DNA from: Chromera velia
Taxonomy: Eukaryota; Sar; Chromeraceae
Assembly (NCBI GenBank): GCA_018398765.1
Contig: JAHBMJ010000423.1
Span: 12,501 to 48,139 of the forward strand
DNA: 35,639 bases
Direction: 5' to 3'
Both the position numbers and the translations under genes were made by a program. The notes below the pieces were generated by a model. The model was given only the letters and a program-made list of their open reading frames with translations. It had not been told where the DNA came from and did not search any database. This document shows positions 32,412 to 35,639 of the stretch, piece after piece (positions within the stretch are counted from its first letter, which is position 1; every line of letters starts with the position of its first letter).

Positions 32412-33724
32412 AATGAGCAGAGATTCGGTCGAGGAACACGACAAAGCCTTTCCCCACTATACCCCTTTCACGTATCGATATCTCTTCTCTTTAAAACAGA
32501 CAGACCTCCCCGAACCCCTCTGAGGTATGCCTTCTTTTCGGAAAGACACATGGAGGCTCTCTCTTTGTATGCCTTCTTTTCGGAAAGACACATGGAGGCT
32601 CTCCCCCCCCCCCTCTCTCACTCACCCACACACATCGTACACGGAACCGAAGACAGCAAACCACTCTGACTACCCACCCGCTCCTGTCGTGCCACCTTGC
32701 CATCCAGCATGTGGATCACCTGCACTTATGCACTCATGCACTCGTGCACTCACTCATGCATGTATTCATGACGTGGTGTGTGCATGTGCGCGTTGGACAC
32801 TGGGAGAGAGAGAGAGGCCGACAGACAGAGCGAAGCGAGGAGGGGCAACAAGGGGGGGGCATGAAGAGGTCACTTTGGCAGTCAGGGGGCGAGGACGTGG
32901 AAGGAAGATGCGAAGAAAAGAAGCGGGAAAGCCTCGTGAAATGTTCAAAGCTAGGGCCGCTGCTATAGAGACTGTAGGTCACAGATATCGACCATGTAAG
33001 GTTGAATGAACTAGGAGGATGCTTTCATCAAACAATTAATGAGGCCCTTTGGTGTTGGCCTTGTGTTGCCTTCTTCGATCCATCGATCATTCAGGGCACA
33101 CGCACGGAGGAAGTTGCAATGCAGTCTCTTCTGCAGACAAAGCGATGAAACGTTTTCAGAGAGAAATGAAGATGGACAGCGCTTCACACTGACCCTGTGT
33201 GCAAACCTCTTCAACGCTACATCGTGTGTGACCATGATCTGCAGAAAGACAGACAGGAAAGGTTGTTTGTTTTGCCCGCACACGGAGAGACACAATTGCA
33301 TGCACATAAATGGGCATGTGTTCATGTTCGGGCGACACGAAAGAGGGATTAGAGCTTAGGAAGAGAAGAGGAATCTCAAGAGAAAGGAGGAAATCTTCTC
33401 CTACAGATTCATCTCTCTGGACAAAAGGGATTTAATGGATCCTAAATCTGTACTTGTTTTTATGCCTGTTCGGATATTCGGGGTCTCCCATCCACCCATT
33501 CATTCATTGAGGCATTCATCCGCTCCCCAATTGTGCTATCAGATCTTCTTCCCAGATCTCCTTTTGTTGTCAGCGCTGACCATCGTGATCTTCTTCTGCA
33601 CGTTCAGTTGGAACAGCAGCTCCATCACGACGTTGGAGCTCCGGGTGTCTAGATCTCCAGTGGGCTCATCTGCATGCAAACACACACACACCCACACACA
33701 CACCCACACACACACCCACACCCA

Positions 33725-33761
<37 letters not shown>

Positions 33762-33773
33762 ACACACACGCAC

Positions 33774-33808
<35 letters not shown>

Positions 33809-35430
33809 CTCACTCATACGTGCGCAAGCACATCCACAGAGACGTGTCGGCTCTCTCTGTCTGTCTCTTTTTCAAAGCCGCCTTTGCTTCCTTTCGCTCA
33901 TTTCTCTTCCTTGACATTCAGAAGATCGCTCTGGGTTGTGACATTTTAGGTTTTTTCTCTTTCGCATCTGTATTCACTCTCATGGGGCGCTTGATACTCT
34001 CTTTTGACTCTTCTCATGGTTGTTCTTGTACTTGGTCGCTTTTTCATCCTTCCGTTGTTCGTTTGGAAGTGGACGGAGTCGTTCGGGCTTGAATGAACCA
34101 ACTGAGAGTCACTCTCTGACTGACTGACTCACTCACTCACTCACTCGCTCACTCACTCACTCACTCACTCACTCACTCACTCACTCACCCAAGAGGAGGA
34201 TCTGAGGACTGTTGGAGAGAGCCCTGCATGCAAGGAAGGGGACAGAACGATCAGTGGAGATGTGTGCAAAAGTATGGGGAGGGGGGTCAAATCGGTTCTT
34301 TCAACGTCTCCGGCATGGATGGCCTGCACGACGACAAACAAACAAATTACAAACTGACCTCGCGATCGTTGTTCGTTGCTGTTCACCGCCTGCAGGGGGA
34401 AAGAAGAGTACAGAAGGAAATTAGTTGAACAGAATGTGGGAGTCCTTATGGATATGCTTGTGATACGACATTGCAAGGTCCCTTGTAAGTAAGTGCCCTT
34501 ACATGAAATAAGGAAATCGCAAGACGGTCAACAGAGGGAGTTTGCGTTTATAAAGGAGATGGATGGATGACAGCCAAAATTTCTTCTGCTTATGGACAGC
34601 CTTTCCTTCGTTCGAAAAGAAAACAGAATGGGGCAGAGATGAATGCGAGACTTTCTTTGTTCATCTCTGAACTGAATTATTGATTGAATTTTCCTAAACT
34701 GTCCGACCGACCACTCATCATGTTCGGCATATGACGGAGTCTCTCTTGGAGGCCCACATCAGAGAGAAGGGCTGCCGCTCTTTTTCTGACAGCAGGACGG
34801 TCCAGAGCCCCCTGCACACGCACAGGCACAGGCAGAGACAGAAGCTAGGAGAGGGTCTGGTGGTTAAATGCCCTGAGGGATCTTGATGTACACTCGTTTA
34901 CTTTCATACAGAATTCTTTTTCTGTATAAAAGTAAACGCATGCACTGGTGGTTAATTGCCTTGATGTCCACTCGGCAGGGACTAGTCAGACATGATGAGC
35001 TGGAAGTGGAATATCTGTGTTGCGGCAGGAAATAGAGATGAACGTATGTGGGAAGCAGAAGAAAGAAAGATGGTGCCCCGACTCCGAATGACCCGGAAAG
35101 AGAAAAAAAAGAAACGTGAAAGTGGAGTGGCGGGAAGAGAGGTAGAGAAGACACCAGAGGGCGAATCAGACCGAAGCATTAAGAGCAGACACAAGGAGCG
35201 TCATCCGCCCTTCATGCATAGACATGCACATGCATCCGTACCAGCAGCGTCATAGGCAGGCACACGTTCTCGAGTGCACTGAGCGAGGAGATCAGGTTGA
35301 AGGTCTGGAAAACAAAGCCGAGTTGGGACAGTCGGATGGCCGCTAGGGTTTTCTCGGGCGTTGTTGGGCTGATGCGGGTGCCTGCAATCCACACGTTTCC
35401 CTTCGTTGGTCTGTCGATGGTTCCTATGAT
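32005..35430 (-). CDS. ABC transporter ATP-binding protein, LolD/MacB type, 5'-truncated by the window
   Basis: Eight exons, minus strand: 35242-35430, 34712-34811, 34359-34389, 34189-34223, 33581-33669, 33194-33238, 32696-32719 and probably 32005-32025. All junctions are GT-AG and in phase, giving about 178 residues. In order they encode IIGTIDRPTKGNVWIAG, the Q-loop LGFVFQTFNLISSLSALENV, a helical region ending PNMMSG, the signature completed across an intron (SGGEQQRTTIAR), ALSNSPQILLL, Walker B and D-loop DEPTGDLDTRSS, the H-loop IMVTHD, and VIHMLDGK. This is the cassette order of the LolD/MacB/FtsE-like family, which powers export or release coupled to a separate membrane protein. The Walker A exon lies past the right edge. 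No membrane segment is visible. The last 21-bp exon (IVMGGMR) is less certain. The substrate is unknown. Confidence 0.9.
32371..32410. repeat. GT dinucleotide microsatellite
   Basis: About 40 bases of GT inside an intron of the minus-strand ABC gene. Confidence 0.9.
32526..32603. repeat. 42-bp tandem duplication
   Basis: TATGCCTTCTTTTCGGAAAG and the following bases to GAGGCTCTC repeat once with a 42-bp period. The period is a multiple of three and both strands stay open, but it lies within an intron of the ABC gene. Confidence 0.85.
33680..33806. repeat. CA/TG dinucleotide microsatellite
   Basis: About 125 bases of CA with CCCACA variants on the plus strand. On the minus strand it is a TG run ending about ten bases before the acceptor of the Walker B exon (TTTGCATGCAG). 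Confidence 0.95.
34117..34188. repeat. TCAC tetranucleotide repeat at a splice donor
   Basis: On the minus strand this reads GTGAGTGAGTGAG and begins exactly at the 5' splice site of exon 34189-34223. Each period supplies another GTGAGT donor-like hexamer. Confidence 0.9.
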
Positions 35431-35639
35431 CTGCAAGCACCAATCAGAAGAGAGAGACCAAATGGAGGGAGGATCTGGGAATGGACAACCCTTATTGAAC
35501 ACCACCCAATCCACGCCATTCTACTGTTCCCTGCACCTGCTTCTGATAGTCAACTTGTCATTCAACTGATCTGTCGTCCCGCCTGCATGTACTTGGTCTA
35601 GCTCTCTTTCTCTTTGCCTATCCGACCTCTGTCTTCCCC

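Noticed and set aside
33011-33140. A minus-strand segment after TTTGTCTGCAG as the next ABC exon
   Set aside because: In phase it gives a peptide unlike any ABC domain, while the 24-bp exon at 32696-32719 gives VIHMLDGK exactly where expected.
35431-35639. Walker A motif at the window edge
   Set aside because: No GxxGxGKST-like sequence is present on the minus strand in these bases, so the exon must lie further right.

Overview
The window is eukaryotic nuclear DNA, most likely from an intron-rich protist. The coding segments that can be supported are short pieces bounded by polypyrimidine-AG acceptors and GT donors. Microsatellites are dense and mobile elements are nested. The species cannot be fixed from sequence alone; an alveolate or similar alga is a guess, not a call. 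There are no bacterial-style operons, and most long open frames in the microsatellites and repeats are accidental.

Layout, left to right. Positions 1-400 hold a GC-rich, exon-like stretch of unknown identity. Positions 1865-3898 are an AT-rich DNA transposon with 21-bp terminal inverted repeats (TIRs), an 8-bp target duplication (TSD) and a captured exon-like piece. A GAA microsatellite follows. Positions 5229-19724 are a tandem array of twelve units of about 0.9 kb, the last one truncated. Unit 8 is split by a 3.9-kb element (12299-16204) with perfect 14-bp TIRs and an 8-bp TSD. That element carries a broken reverse-transcriptase-like gene on the minus strand. Just right of the array are three phase-compatible exons of an unrecognised plus-strand gene (19747-20825), then about 1.1 kb of CTGT and CT microsatellites.

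Positions 22196-28279 form one giant imperfect palindrome with a spacer of about 22 bases. Its left arm is interrupted by a 2306-bp LTR retrotransposon and its right arm by a 231-bp MITE-like insertion, so the opposite arm records each empty site. To its right lie exons of a second unrecognised plus-strand gene (about 28600-29894) and an AT-rich gap. The last part is a minus-strand, multi-exon ABC ATPase of the LolD/MacB type (31506-35430). It can be followed exon by exon from just after Walker A through the Q-loop, signature, Walker B and H-loop. Walker A itself lies beyond the right edge.

The item most worth follow-up is 12299-16204: hAT-like ends and subterminal GTTGGGC motifs, the layout of a cut-and-paste transposon, around an RT-like protein with YMDN at the catalytic box and no visible transposase. 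The second is the palindrome with its nested insertions. The third is the ABC gene, with several exons of 21-45 bp and splice sites embedded in GTGA and TG repeats.
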